DNA of 64,000 bases from Actinopolyspora mzabensis (GTDB lineage Bacteria; Actinomycetota; Actinomycetes; Mycobacteriales; Pseudonocardiaceae), in contig NZ_FNFM01000007.1 in assembly GCF_900101095.1 (NCBI RefSeq), forward strand, positions 246,487-310,486. Reading direction: 5' to 3'. Of the stretch, positions 1 to 8,092 are shown in pieces. Under the pieces are notes generated by a model. That model was not told where the DNA came from. It saw only the letters and a program-made list of their open reading frames with translations, and did not search any database. The translations under genes were made by a program, and so were the position numbers. Position 1 is the stretch's first letter, and each line of letters begins with the position of its first letter.

Positions 1-264
1 GTTCGGCAGCCGACATCCCGCCTCCTCGATACACGTCACGCCGGCGGCGTGATATTGATCTCAGCGGAAGAGCCTTTCACGGACTAAATCGGTGCAGCAA
101 GTATCCGATCGGACGCACCGCGTAACCAGCGGCGACGACGAGCGTGGCGACTTGCCTCGAACCTATTCGGAGGCCGTGTGTTCACGCGGCTCGCCGCCGC
201 GTGCTCCGCACCACGAGAACCACCCACGGGTGCCTGGGCCCGACGCGGGCCCCTACCCGCCACA
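1..264. other. Intergenic segment at the left edge
   Basis: No convincing gene is seen; the short open frames here have no recognisable product. The only structure is a near-perfect palindrome at 36-52 (TCACGCCG, one base, CGGCGTGA) followed by TATTGAT, which could be the terminator of a gene lying to the left of the window. Confidence 0.4.
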
Positions 265-768
265 CTACCGAGCGGGATGTCCCAGTTCCCGCATCCGCTG
301 TTCGATCACCTGCCAACGCCGCAGATTGTGCTTGGCGTCGGCCAGGGCGTCGTGTGCGTTGGCGGGCGGCGAGGGAAGCCTGGGCTTTCCGACGGCCTCC
401 CACTGCTGGCGCAGGTCCCTGGTGAACTTGGGGATCTTCGGCGGCAACGCGGGCATCGCCCCCCACAACTGCGCCAACGCGACGTGATCGTAGGCGGCGT
501 ACCAGGCCCACAGTTCGATGTCGGACCGCTGGGCGGTCAGAAATCCGTAGAGCTCGTCACGAATGGTGGCCCGGGAACGCCAGGCACCGGATCCGGGGGA
601 CGGCAGCTGCGGTAACACGTGCTGGCGCACCCAGGGCCCGGCGCGTTCCGCCGCGAACTCGGTGGAGACGGCGTAGAACTCCCGCCCCGTCTCGTCGACC
701 ACACCGATCGACACCAGATCGATGGTGTGACCGTCCTCGATGAACTCGCAGTCGTAGAAAAACCGCAC
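265..768 (-). CDS. 3'-5' exoribonuclease, Rv2179c-type (RNase T superfamily)
   Basis: A 167-residue protein matching the length and layout of mycobacterial Rv2179c, a DEDD-family 3'-5' exoribonuclease acting on single-stranded 3' overhangs. The N-terminal FFYDCEF supplies the first acidic pair (Asp6, Glu8). The C-terminal HDALADAKHN supplies the last His/Asp motif. No signal peptide or membrane segment, so a cytoplasmic RNA-processing enzyme is expected. The GTG start at 768 is favoured because a -10 hexamer (TACCCT) lies only 6 nt upstream, leaving no room for a ribosome-binding site. This matches a leaderless mRNA. Family assignment is strong; the RNA substrate is inference from the family. 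Confidence 0.88.
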   Translation of the reverse strand: MRFFYDCEFIEDGHTIDLVSIGVVDETGREFYAVSTEFAAERAGPWVRQHVLPQLPSPGSGAWRSRATIRDELYGFLTAQRSDIELWAWYAAYDHVALAQLWGAMPALPPKIPKFTRDLRQQWEAVGKPRLPSPPANAHDALADAKHNLRRWQVIEQRMRELGHPAR

Positions 769-774
769 TGGAAA

Positions 775-780
775 AGGGTA
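775..780 (-). promoter_or_regulatory. -10 hexamer TACCCT for the exoribonuclease (leaderless)
   Basis: On the minus strand TACCCT is followed by 6 nt and then the GTG start codon, so transcription would begin at or next to the start codon. No good -35 was identified. Confidence 0.45.
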
Positions 781-963
781 TTCGTCCCCGAATCACCGGT
801 GGAGACGCCCCGCGAGTCCCGCGGCGACGAGCACTGACGAAGCAACGGCCACCGGGCGGGGAGCTCTGGGCGGGAGGGGAAGCACGCGCCGAGGACGACT
901 CGGGGATCGTGGCTCGCTCGCGACGAGCTCCCGAGGTGCACCCACAACCGCTCTCACGACGGC

Positions 964-1731
964 CTAACCGGCTTTCGAGTCCGGCATCCGCTTCTCGGAC
1001 TTCCCCGCTTCCTTGGCAGCCTGTCGCTCGCGTTTGCTGATCACGCGTCCGCTTTCGGCGATGTCGTCCTTGGCCCGGTCGGCGTAGATGTCCACGTACT
1101 CCTGCCCGGAGAGTTCCATCAGCGAGTACATGATCTCGTCGGTGATGGAGCGCTCCGCGAACCGGTCACCGGCCAGTCCCTCGTAGCGGGAGAAGTCGAG
1201 CGGCTCTCCGACCCGGACCCGCACGCTGTAGGGGCGCCATATCTTGGAACCGATCGGATTGATCTTCTCGGTTCCGATCGTCACGACCGGAATCACGGGC
1301 ACATCGGCTTCCAGCGCCATGCGTGCCACGCCGGTCTTGCCCTTGTAGAGGCGGCCGTCCGGGGAACGTGTGCCCTCCGGGTACAGCCCCAGCAGCTGTC
1401 CCTCGCGCAGCAGACGGATGCCGGTGTCCAACGCGGCCTGGGCCGCCGCCCCGCTGGAGCGGTCGAGTGGAACCTGTCCGACACCGCTGAAGAAGATCCG
1501 CTTCAACGCGCCGGTGAGTCCCTTGCCGGTGAAGTACTCGCGTTTGGCGAGGAAGGTGACCCGGCGTGGCAGCATCAACGGCATCAGGAAGGAGTCGGCC
1601 ACCGCGAGGTGATTGCTGACCAGAATCGCCCCACCGGAATCCGGAACATGGTGCGCGCCCTCGATTTTGGGACGGCACCACAACCTCATGAGGGGACCGA
1701 GAAGAACGTACTTCATCACCCAGTACAGCAC
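964..1731 (-). CDS. plsC: 1-acyl-sn-glycerol-3-phosphate acyltransferase family protein
   Basis: A 255-residue PlsC-family acyltransferase (Rv2182c position in mycobacteria), which transfers an acyl chain to the 2-position of lysophosphatidate or a related acceptor at the inner membrane. The HX4D catalytic motif reads NHLAVAD (His41, Asp46). The second motif is PEGTRS with a following KTG segment. A hydrophobic N-terminus (about residues 1-18) fits membrane association. The C-terminal tail is charged and lysine-rich, as often seen in actinobacterial members. The acceptor lipid cannot be told from sequence, and the symbol is a family name rather than proof of lysophosphatidate specificity. Confidence 0.9.
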   Translation of the reverse strand: MLYWVMKYVLLGPLMRLWCRPKIEGAHHVPDSGGAILVSNHLAVADSFLMPLMLPRRVTFLAKREYFTGKGLTGALKRIFFSGVGQVPLDRSSGAAAQAALDTGIRLLREGQLLGLYPEGTRSPDGRLYKGKTGVARMALEADVPVIPVVTIGTEKINPIGSKIWRPYSVRVRVGEPLDFSRYEGLAGDRFAERSITDEIMYSLMELSGQEYVDIYADRAKDDIAESGRVISKRERQAAKEAGKSEKRMPDSKAG

Positions 1732-2157
1732 CGCGTCGCTGCCTCCCTCACGGCCGGATTACGTTGTCAGGGTACGGAGCCGCCATGAGCCACACAATCG
1801 CGGGGCGGCATTCACGATCGGGGAACACGAGGACACGCGCACCTCACGGAACCGCCGCACCACGGCGGAACGCAGGCACGGGCGGACATGGCAGAGTGTG
1901 ACCGTGCACGAACACGCGAACGAGGTGGGCGGACGGATCCCGCGCGGATTCGCGGCCACGGTTCGGGGCACACCCCGAACACGACCTTGCCCACTCGGCG
2001 TCGAACAGCGACCCTGGGGGCGAGCGGCGCACTTCGGCGGTGCGGCGTTCGACCGAGTCGTTGCAAGCACAGTCGCACCGAACGATCGGAGTACCGCGGG
2101 GGCGGTACCGATCGCCGACGAGTCCACCATCCACCGCCAGCGCGTCAGGGAATGCGT
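1732..2157. other. 426-bp divergent intergenic region with a hairpin
   Basis: The region lies between plsC (leftward) and the membrane-protein gene (rightward). The open frames in it look like noise. At 2083-2114 there is an inverted repeat (CGATCGG..TACCG against CGGTACCGATCG, with a 2-nt bulge and a short GC loop), 43 nt before the rightward start codon. It could be an operator or a 5'-UTR hairpin. Confidence 0.4.
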
Positions 2158-2646
2158 ATGAACACGCGCCATGAGAACGCAGACGGCCCCGAAGACATCG
2201 ACAAGGCTTTCGCGGAAATCGTGGCCGAGTTGGAGCGCGATTCCTCACTGCCGCAGTGGCCCGGCGAGTCCGGAACCGCCTCCTCGACCACTTCGGGGGA
2301 CACCGCGACCACGGCGGACACGAGCACCGAGCCACCGTCCGAAGCCGATGCGGACGGCGGCCCCCGCGACTGGGCTCCCACGGAGGCGGAGGAGGACGAG
2401 GGGCACTACGAACCCCCGGAACCACCACCGCTGCCCAAACCCGGAGCAAGCACCGTGGGCGGTGTGGTGCTCATCGTGCTGGGGCTGTTGACGCTGTTCG
2501 TGCCCTTCGCGGCGAGTTCGCTGGGCCCGCTGACGCTGCCGGTCGGACTGATCGCGATCAGCTGCGGCATCGGCTGGCTGCTGCTGCGGCTGCGGCAGGG
2601 CTCCCCGGAGGAGGGCTCCGGCTGGGACGACGGGGCACAGGTCTGA
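2158..2646 (+). CDS. Small acidic two-helix membrane protein, function unknown
   Basis: A 162-residue protein. Residues 1 to about 98 are hydrophilic, acidic and rich in Pro, Thr and Ser. Two closely spaced hydrophobic helices follow (GGVVLIVLGLLTLFV and LTLPVGLIAISCGIGWLL), then a short charged tail. This predicts a cytoplasmic disordered arm with a membrane hairpin at the C-terminus. The ATG at 2158 is chosen because AGGGA sits 6 nt upstream; a much longer in-frame extension lacks a ribosome-binding site. I do not recognise a named family. The gene is divergent from plsC and not obviously part of an operon. Confidence 0.65.
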   Translation: MNTRHENADGPEDIDKAFAEIVAELERDSSLPQWPGESGTASSTTSGDTATTADTSTEPPSEADADGGPRDWAPTEAEEDEGHYEPPEPPPLPKPGASTVGGVVLIVLGLLTLFVPFAASSLGPLTLPVGLIAISCGIGWLLLRLRQGSPEEGSGWDDGAQV

Positions 2647-2745
2647 CCGGAGTGTCTCCGTTCGGGACCACGCCCCGCTAGAGCGATTCAACCGTCCGCC
2701 GGTACGGGTCTCGACGACTCGAGCGGAGGACTCGAGGAGCTCGCC

Positions 2746-3261
2746 CTAGCCCGCCGAGTTCCGGGGGCGGACGGAGTTCCCGCCGAGTACGTCGCCCCGA
2801 ACGCGGTTGACGGTGATCGGTCGGACCCGCGGCTCGTCCGCTCGCTCCTCGGGTGGCTCACCAGTGCCGTCCCGGTGCACCGCGTCGCTCGTCCCGGCTC
2901 CCCCGGTTTGGGCGGTGAACGCTTCGCGCAACGAGGTCAACAACGCCAGGAGGCAGTCGTACAGGCCATCCGCCGGACGTTTCGCGTGTGCCTCGCGCAG
3001 TATCGCCGTGAGGGCACAGCACGGACAAGCGGGCCCTTGGGCGGAGTCCCCCTCGGCGGAGTCGCTGGCAGTGAATTCATCGGCAGCGAAGTCACCGGCG
3101 GCGCACTCACCACCGGCGGGCCGGGTCGGGTGCTCGCCGCGGGAAAGCGCCAACAGGAACTCCTCAGCCCGCGCGGCGAGCGCGGGCAGCAACGAACGCA
3201 GCTCCTCCACGAGGCGCTCGTGTTCGCCCTCGCTCCGTGAATCGGTGTGTTCCTCGTGCAA
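2746..3261 (-). CDS. Uncharacterised protein with a CPCC motif, next to an ArsA-like ATPase
   Basis: A 171-residue soluble protein with no membrane segment. The N-terminal half begins with a helical, Glu/Leu-rich stretch. A low-complexity acidic section with repeated D-F-A / E-F-T / S-A-E patterns follows (residues about 55-85), then a CPCC motif and a short helical domain. The tail is Arg-rich. Similar small proteins with a CPxC motif accompany ArsA-like ATPases in other actinobacteria (DUF5304-like, from memory). Its start lies 6 bp beyond the stop of the ATPase, so the two are almost surely co-transcribed. A redox or metal-binding role for the cysteines is possible but unproven. Confidence 0.6.
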   Translation of the reverse strand: MHEEHTDSRSEGEHERLVEELRSLLPALAARAEEFLLALSRGEHPTRPAGGECAAGDFAADEFTASDSAEGDSAQGPACPCCALTAILREAHAKRPADGLYDCLLALLTSLREAFTAQTGGAGTSDAVHRDGTGEPPEERADEPRVRPITVNRVRGDVLGGNSVRPRNSAG

Positions 3262-3267
3262 AGCCGA

Positions 3268-4494
3268 TCACCGCATCCATTGCGCCGGGTCGGGCCGAAA
3301 GGTCACGATCACGCCGTCGTCGCCCGCGTCCGCCTCCACCGCCACGCAGCGCCGCAACACCGAGGGCAGTGTAATCAGCCGCCGGTGTCCGTCCACGGTC
3401 ACGGCCAGTTCGTCGCCGATGCGGGCCAGGTCGAACTCCGCCTGGCTGCTCAACGGCATGGCGATACGCAGGGTGTAACGAGCTTCCGAGCTGTTTCCGT
3501 TCCCGTGGAGCTCGATCACCGGGGCCCGCTCGGCCCCCACCGTCGGATCGGTTTCGCCGTAGATCTCCTCACCCAGCCGCAGCAGCGAATCGCCCCCGCG
3601 GGGCTCCGCCGCGCGTTGCTCGACGGTGTACAGCGGCAGCCCCAGTTGTGCCAGCTCACGCAACACCTCGCGCTGCTGTCCGGCGCGAGTGCGCAGCCAC
3701 GCCGCCGCCGCGCCACGGGCGGACCCGGGATCCGGCACCACGCGGTTGGCCAGCACACCGTCGACGTGGATCTGCTGCAGTGCGAGCGAGGTGAGGATAC
3801 GGCGGGTCTCGGCCGCCACCAACGACTCCGGTGTCGCGACCAGCCGGACACTGGTCTCGGAGGAGACGAGCAGTTCCGCCAGCGAGCTCAACCGCTCGGC
3901 GAGTCCGCCGAGCGCCTCCGCGGCGGCGTCCCAGCGCTCGGTGAGATCACTGCCCGCCATCCCCGCCAGCACGCCGCGCACCACCCGCCGGTGGGTGGGG
4001 AACAACCGCTCCAGGTACCCGGACAGCACTTCCGGCATGCTCAACAGGCGCAGAGTGTCCGCGGTGGGGCCGCAGTCCACGACGACGGTGTCCCACGAAC
4101 CCTCGGTGGCCATGCGCCGCACTTCGGTGAGCGCGAGCAGGTCCTCCACGGCAGGCAGCCTGGTGAGTTCGGCGGCGTCGACCTCGGAAACCCCCGCCCC
4201 GGCGAGCACGGTGTGCAGATGTTCCCGCAGTTCCGACCAGGCTCGGTCGAGCAGTCCGAGGGTTCGTATCTCGGCGGCGTGCAGCCGGAGCGGGCCGGGC
4301 CCCGTCTCGTTCGACAGCCGCAGCGGTCGAGGTGTGTCGTCGAGTTCCGTGTCCAGACAGTCGGCGAGCGAATGCGCGGGATCCGTCGACACCACCAGAA
4401 CCTCGCGTCCGTGAGCGGCGGCACGGGCGGCGGTGGCCGCCGCGAGCGTGGTCTTGCCGACCCCGCCCTTTCCGGTGAACATCAGAATTCGCAA
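3268..4494 (-). CDS. ArsA/Get3-like P-loop ATPase
   Basis: A 408-residue protein in the anion-transporting ATPase (ArsA/Get3) class of deviant-Walker P-loop NTPases, at the Rv2184c position. The P-loop GKGGVGKTT is at residues 8-16. It is followed by the switch segment STDPAHSLADCLDT. A later VVVDCGPTADTLRLL is the Walker B-like segment. The C-terminal 100 residues look like a beta-rich domain with alternating hydrophobics, as in actinobacterial paralogues. No arsenite-transport partner gene is nearby, so arsenic resistance should not be assumed. The neighbours (an SRPBCC lipid-binding-fold protein, an acyl-CoA synthetase) suggest a membrane or lipid-related client, which is inference. Confidence 0.85.
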   Translation of the reverse strand: MRILMFTGKGGVGKTTLAAATAARAAAHGREVLVVSTDPAHSLADCLDTELDDTPRPLRLSNETGPGPLRLHAAEIRTLGLLDRAWSELREHLHTVLAGAGVSEVDAAELTRLPAVEDLLALTEVRRMATEGSWDTVVVDCGPTADTLRLLSMPEVLSGYLERLFPTHRRVVRGVLAGMAGSDLTERWDAAAEALGGLAERLSSLAELLVSSETSVRLVATPESLVAAETRRILTSLALQQIHVDGVLANRVVPDPGSARGAAAAWLRTRAGQQREVLRELAQLGLPLYTVEQRAAEPRGGDSLLRLGEEIYGETDPTVGAERAPVIELHGNGNSSEARYTLRIAMPLSSQAEFDLARIGDELAVTVDGHRRLITLPSVLRRCVAVEADAGDDGVIVTFRPDPAQWMR

Positions 4495-4546
4495 CTCAGG
4501 GCCTCGCTCAACCGAGCTCGGGCGTGCGGCACGCGCCCACGGGAAA

Positions 4547-4990
4547 CTATTCGGCGGACTCCACCCGACGCTTGAGTTCCTTCAGTGCCGTATCCATGAT
4601 CATTTTTTCCGCCTTGCGCTTGAACATCCCGATCATCGGGATGGACAGGTCCACCGCGAGACTGTAGGTCACCTCGGTACGTGCCGCCTCCAGCGGCCGC
4701 AGCGTGTAGCTACCGCGCTGTGACTTCTGGACCTGCCCCTCCACCAGGTCCCAGCTGACCGACAGGCCGTCGGCACTCCACTCGTAGGCGAGCTTGTAGG
4801 TGTCCTTGACCACACCGGCGTCCAGCACGAAGCGAACGCGCTCGGCGACCCCCTCGTCCGTCCGTGAGAGCACCTCGGCCTCCTTGACCGCCTCCGCCCA
4901 TTCCGGGTAGGCGCCGAAGTCGGCGATCACGGCCATGATCTCAGTGGCCGGGGCCTCGATCACGATGGACTGGGTGGACTGGTCGACCAT
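4547..4990 (-). CDS. SRPBCC (START-like) family protein
   Basis: A 147-residue single-domain SRPBCC/polyketide-cyclase-like protein (Rv2185c position). It has an N-terminal strand (QSIVIEAPATEIM), the helix FGAYPEWAEAVKEAEVL, an antiparallel sheet and a long C-terminal helix (KAEKMIMDTALKELKRRV). The fold encloses a hydrophobic cavity that binds lipids or other small ligands; the ligand here is unknown. The start is set at the ATG at 4990, not at an upstream in-frame extension. The domain begins there, and TAATCT lies exactly 7 nt upstream, suggesting a leaderless transcript. It stands just upstream of the ArsA-like gene. Confidence 0.85.
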   Translation of the reverse strand: MVDQSTQSIVIEAPATEIMAVIADFGAYPEWAEAVKEAEVLSRTDEGVAERVRFVLDAGVVKDTYKLAYEWSADGLSVSWDLVEGQVQKSQRGSYTLRPLEAARTEVTYSLAVDLSIPMIGMFKRKAEKMIMDTALKELKRRVESAE

Positions 4991-4997
4991 GCCGCGC

Positions 4998-5003
4998 AGA
5001 TTA
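4998..5003 (-). promoter_or_regulatory. -10 hexamer TAATCT for the SRPBCC gene (leaderless)
   Basis: On the minus strand TAATCT is followed by 7 nt and then ATG. The hexamer is A/T rich in otherwise G/C-rich DNA, which makes it stand out. Confidence 0.45.
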
Positions 5004-5049
5004 CATGCCGCCCCTGCGGGCACCGGCACTGGCGGGAGAGGTGAAAGGT

Positions 5050-5838
5050 TCACCACCGCAGCACATAAGGCTGTCCCCGCTGCTTGAAGTGCCCCACGTT
5101 GACGCACTCGGTGGGGCCGACACGCGTACGCGGGGCCAGCGGCTGGTGCACGTGGCCGAACAACGACCAGCGAGGACGGTCGTGCCGGATCCGCCGCAAC
5201 GCGCCGGAGGAGCCGTGCTCCGGCCTGCGCGCCACCACGTCGTAAACCAGTTCGGGAACCCGTGGCGGCACATGGGTACAGAGCACGTCGACCGGACCCA
5301 GCCGATCCAGCACCTCGTCGAACTCCGCCTCGGTGCGCAGATTCGGCACCCACGGCAGATCACGCCGCAGCGTGCCGCCCGGAGGCAGCAGAGCACCACC
5401 CGCGAATCCGAACCGCAACCCACCGATCTCGACGCTCTCACCGTCGAGTGCGCGGACGCCGTCCCCGGTGAACTCCGGCCAGAGGGTCGGATCGTCCACG
5501 TTTCCGGCCGTGGCGTAGGTCGGAGCCGTCATCGCGGCGAACAGCTCGGCGTACTGCTCGCGGACCGCCTGGCGCACCACGGTGGCCGGCTCGGAAAGGC
5601 TCTCCCACAGCGAGCGCAGATATGCGCCGAGCTCCGGCCCTCGGTTGTTACGCCGCAACCACGCGAAGTGCCCGACCTTCTCCCGCCCGAACACGGCACC
5701 GAGTATGCCCTTGTCATGGTCGAGATAGTCCACGAAGTCGATCAGGTCACCGAGTACGATCAGCGCGTCGGCTCCCTCGCCCGCCCGTTTGAGGTCCTCG
5801 ACGTTTCCGTGCACATCCGAGACCACATGCACCCGCAA
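5050..5838 (-). CDS. Metallophosphoesterase (calcineurin-like)
   Basis: A 262-residue metallophosphoesterase. The metal-binding motifs are in order: SDVHGN at the N-terminus (Asp and His), LGDLIDF (Asp), AGNVDD, THVPP and finally FGHVHQP near the C-terminus. No signal peptide is seen, so it is cytoplasmic. Substrate cannot be inferred; family members hydrolyse phosphomonoesters or diesters. The start codon is read as TTG at 5838, with GGAG about 5 nt upstream; a GTG two codons later is the alternative. It is divergent from the acyl-CoA synthetase gene and sits at the place occupied by Rv2186c in mycobacteria, though I cannot confirm homology to that gene. Confidence 0.85.
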   Translation of the reverse strand: MRVHVVSDVHGNVEDLKRAGEGADALIVLGDLIDFVDYLDHDKGILGAVFGREKVGHFAWLRRNNRGPELGAYLRSLWESLSEPATVVRQAVREQYAELFAAMTAPTYATAGNVDDPTLWPEFTGDGVRALDGESVEIGGLRFGFAGGALLPPGGTLRRDLPWVPNLRTEAEFDEVLDRLGPVDVLCTHVPPRVPELVYDVVARRPEHGSSGALRRIRHDRPRWSLFGHVHQPLAPRTRVGPTECVNVGHFKQRGQPYVLRW

Positions 5839-5874
5839 GTTGTCTCCGTTCGCCGCTGAGTCCGCTACCGGACC

Positions 5875-5880
5875 AACCTA
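5875..5880 (-). promoter_or_regulatory. -10-like TAGGTT upstream of the metallophosphoesterase
   Basis: TAGGTT on the minus strand, about 37 nt before the start codon. The identical hexamer, in the same GGTTAGGTT-type context, stands before the divergent acyl-CoA synthetase gene. No -35 was confirmed. Confidence 0.3.
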
Positions 5881-6031
5881 ACCGCCCGAGGTGTGTTCGT
5901 ACGAACCAACCCGGGACGAACCGGACGCGCGCGGCGAGGCGTTCACGGAAACAATGCGGGATACGACACATTCCGGCCCGCCGGCACGGTGCCGTGGGCA
6001 CGGGGGGCTACCGCCCAGTAGCGCTCGGGGT

Positions 6032-6037
6032 TAGGTT
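6032..6037 (+). promoter_or_regulatory. -10-like TAGGTT upstream of the acyl-CoA synthetase
   Basis: TAGGTT 38 nt before the GTG start, within GGGGTTAGGTTGTCC. It would give a 5' leader of about 30 nt containing the GGAGG ribosome-binding site at 6063-6067. Confidence 0.3.
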
Positions 6038-6074
6038 GTCCCTCACAATTTGGCGTGCTTTCGGAGGATGTAAC

Positions 6075-7889
6075 GTGCGAGAGTTCAGCGCCCCCGCCAC
6101 TGTCACGGTGGCCGCCGAGGAGAACCTCACCGACATGGTGTGGGCCAACGCCGAGCGGTTCGGCGACACGGTCGGCTTCCGTCGCAGGGTGGACGGCACC
6201 TGGGTGGATGTGACCACGGCCGAGTTCGCCGCGCAGGTGCTCGCGGTCGCCAAGGGCCTCATCGCGGCGGGTCTGCGACAGGGCGACCGAGTGGGCTTGA
6301 TGTCACGAACGCGGTACGAGTGGACCCTGTTCGACTTCGCGATCTGGTCGGCCGGTTGTGTGACCGTGCCCATATACGAGACCTCCTCGGCGGACCAGAT
6401 CGAGTGGATCCTGGGCGATTCCGAGGCCCGCGGCCTGATCGTGGAGACGCCCGAACACCGTGCCGAGGTGAACACGATCATCGGCAACGTCACGGGCGTG
6501 GAACACGTCTGGCAGATCGACGGGCCGGTCGACGACGAGCGCTCCACGGCGGTGGCGGAGCTCACCTCCTCCGGTGCGGAGCTCGAGGACGAGCGGGTCC
6601 ACGAACGCAGGCGCGCGGTCGGGGCCGAGGACACCGCCACCCTGATCTACACCTCGGGCACGACCGGCAGGCCGAAGGGCTGCGTGCTGACGCACCGCAA
6701 CATGCTCGCCGAGGTCCGCGGGGATCTCGACGCGTTCCCGCAGCTGATGCGGCCCGGAAACTCGATGCTGATGTTCCTGCCGATGGCGCACGTGCTCGCC
6801 AGGGCGATCTCCGTTTCCTGCGTCTACGCACGGCTGACCCTGGGACACACCAGCGACGTGAAGGATCTGGTCAACGATCTGGGCTCGTTCCGGCCGACCT
6901 TCGTGCTGGCGGTGCCCCGGGTCTTCGAGAAGGTCTACAACACCGCCAAGCAGAAGGCGCACAGCGCGGGCAAGGGCAAGATCTTCGACGCCGCCGAGGC
7001 CACCGCGGTGGCCTACAGTCGCGCCAAGGCCGAATCCACCGGCGGCCCGGGGCTGGCCCTGCGGGCCAAGCACTTCGTGTTCGACAAACTGGTCTACAGC
7101 AAGCTGCGTGCCTCACTGGGCGGCCGTTGCGTCGCCGCGGTCTCGGGAGGTGCCCCGCTCGGCGAGCGGTTGACCCACTTCTACTTCGGAGTGGGAGTTC
7201 CGATCCTGGAGGGCTACGGCCTGACCGAGACCACCGCCGCGGCGGCGGTCAACGTCGAGGAGGACTACCGGATCGGCACGGTCGGCAAGCCCATCGCGGG
7301 GACCACGATCCGCATCGCCGAGGACGGCGAGGTGCTGGTCAAGGGCGACGTGGTCTTCCGGCGTTACTGGAACAACGAGGCGGCCACCGAGGAATCCCTC
7401 GAGGACGGCTGGTTCCACACCGGGGATCTCGGCTCACTGGACGAGGACGGCTTCCTGCGCATCACCGGCCGCAAGAAGGAGATCATCGTCACCGCGGGTG
7501 GCAAGAACGTGGCGCCGGCGGTGCTGGAGGACCACATCCGCGCCCATCCGCTGATCAGTCAGTGCATGGTGGTGGGTGACCAGAAACCGTTCATCGGTGT
7601 GCTGGTGACGCTGGATCCGGAGTTCCTGCCCTCCTGGCTCGCCGAGCGGGGGCGTCCCACGGACACCCCGGCGAGCGACCTCGCCGAGGACCCCGAGATG
7701 CGTGCCGAGGTGCAGCGGGCCGTCGACGAGGCCAACCAGGCGGTTTCCAAGGCGGAGCGGATCAAGCAGTTCCGGATCCTGCCGAGGGACTTCGCCGAGG
7801 ACCGGGGGGAGATGACCCCGAGCCTGAAGGTCAAGCGCAACAAGGTCGCCGAGAACTACGCGTCGGAGATATCCGCCATCTACTCCTGA
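6075..7889 (+). CDS. fadD15: Long-chain fatty-acid--CoA ligase (FadD15-like)
   Basis: A 604-residue ANL-superfamily adenylate-forming enzyme. It activates long-chain fatty acids as acyl-AMP and transfers them to CoA. The signature LIYTSGTTGRPKGC (AMP binding), the GYGLTET motif, YRIGTVGKPIAG, the hinge-region TGRKKEIIVTAGGKNVAP and a C-terminal Lys-containing segment (MTPSLKVKRN) are all present. Size and order fit the FadD15/long-chain synthetase group, and the gene is at the fadD15 position (Rv2187). The GTG start at 6075 has GGAGG 7 nt upstream; the longer frame has none. Transcription is divergent from the metallophosphoesterase. A degraded repeat element and a strong hairpin terminator follow the stop codon. 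Confidence 0.93.
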   Translation: MREFSAPATVTVAAEENLTDMVWANAERFGDTVGFRRRVDGTWVDVTTAEFAAQVLAVAKGLIAAGLRQGDRVGLMSRTRYEWTLFDFAIWSAGCVTVPIYETSSADQIEWILGDSEARGLIVETPEHRAEVNTIIGNVTGVEHVWQIDGPVDDERSTAVAELTSSGAELEDERVHERRRAVGAEDTATLIYTSGTTGRPKGCVLTHRNMLAEVRGDLDAFPQLMRPGNSMLMFLPMAHVLARAISVSCVYARLTLGHTSDVKDLVNDLGSFRPTFVLAVPRVFEKVYNTAKQKAHSAGKGKIFDAAEATAVAYSRAKAESTGGPGLALRAKHFVFDKLVYSKLRASLGGRCVAAVSGGAPLGERLTHFYFGVGVPILEGYGLTETTAAAAVNVEEDYRIGTVGKPIAGTTIRIAEDGEVLVKGDVVFRRYWNNEAATEESLEDGWFHTGDLGSLDEDGFLRITGRKKEIIVTAGGKNVAPAVLEDHIRAHPLISQCMVVGDQKPFIGVLVTLDPEFLPSWLAERGRPTDTPASDLAEDPEMRAEVQRAVDEANQAVSKAERIKQFRILPRDFAEDRGEMTPSLKVKRNKVAENYASEISAIYS

Positions 7890-7927
7890 TCGAAGTTCTC
7901 CGAGCGGGTTGGCGGATCGATCGCTCG

Positions 7928-7975
7928 GCGGAACCTCTAGCACGTCTCGTGAGCGGGTCCGGAGCCACCGAGTAG
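7928..7975 (+). repeat. Degraded copy (D) of the 3' structured repeat element
   Basis: This segment begins GCGG-AAC-CTCTAG, the same left edge as the intact copies at 20953-21054, 25209-25308 and 36154-36254. It retains a TCTCG..GCGGGTCC section and a GAGTAGGT section, but the right-hand pairing arms are missing. It starts 38 nt after the acyl-CoA synthetase stop codon, in the sense orientation, as do the intact copies. Confidence 0.5.
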
Positions 7976-7993
7976 GTGAAGGAACGAACAGAG

Positions 7994-8024
7994 GGGGCGG
8001 GGCACGTCATCGGTGCCCCGCCCC
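7994..8024 (+). terminator. Hairpin terminator after the acyl-CoA synthetase
   Basis: A perfect 12-bp stem (GGGGCGGGGCAC against GTGCCCCGCCCC) with a 7-nt loop, lying between convergent genes. There is no U tract, as usual for actinobacterial hairpin terminators. It could serve both strands. Confidence 0.75.
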
Positions 8025-8092
8025 GCTTCGTCCGTACTCGCCCAGGTTCGTCCGTCACCGAAGGGACGAATTCCGGGTGAACACGCCTCGGA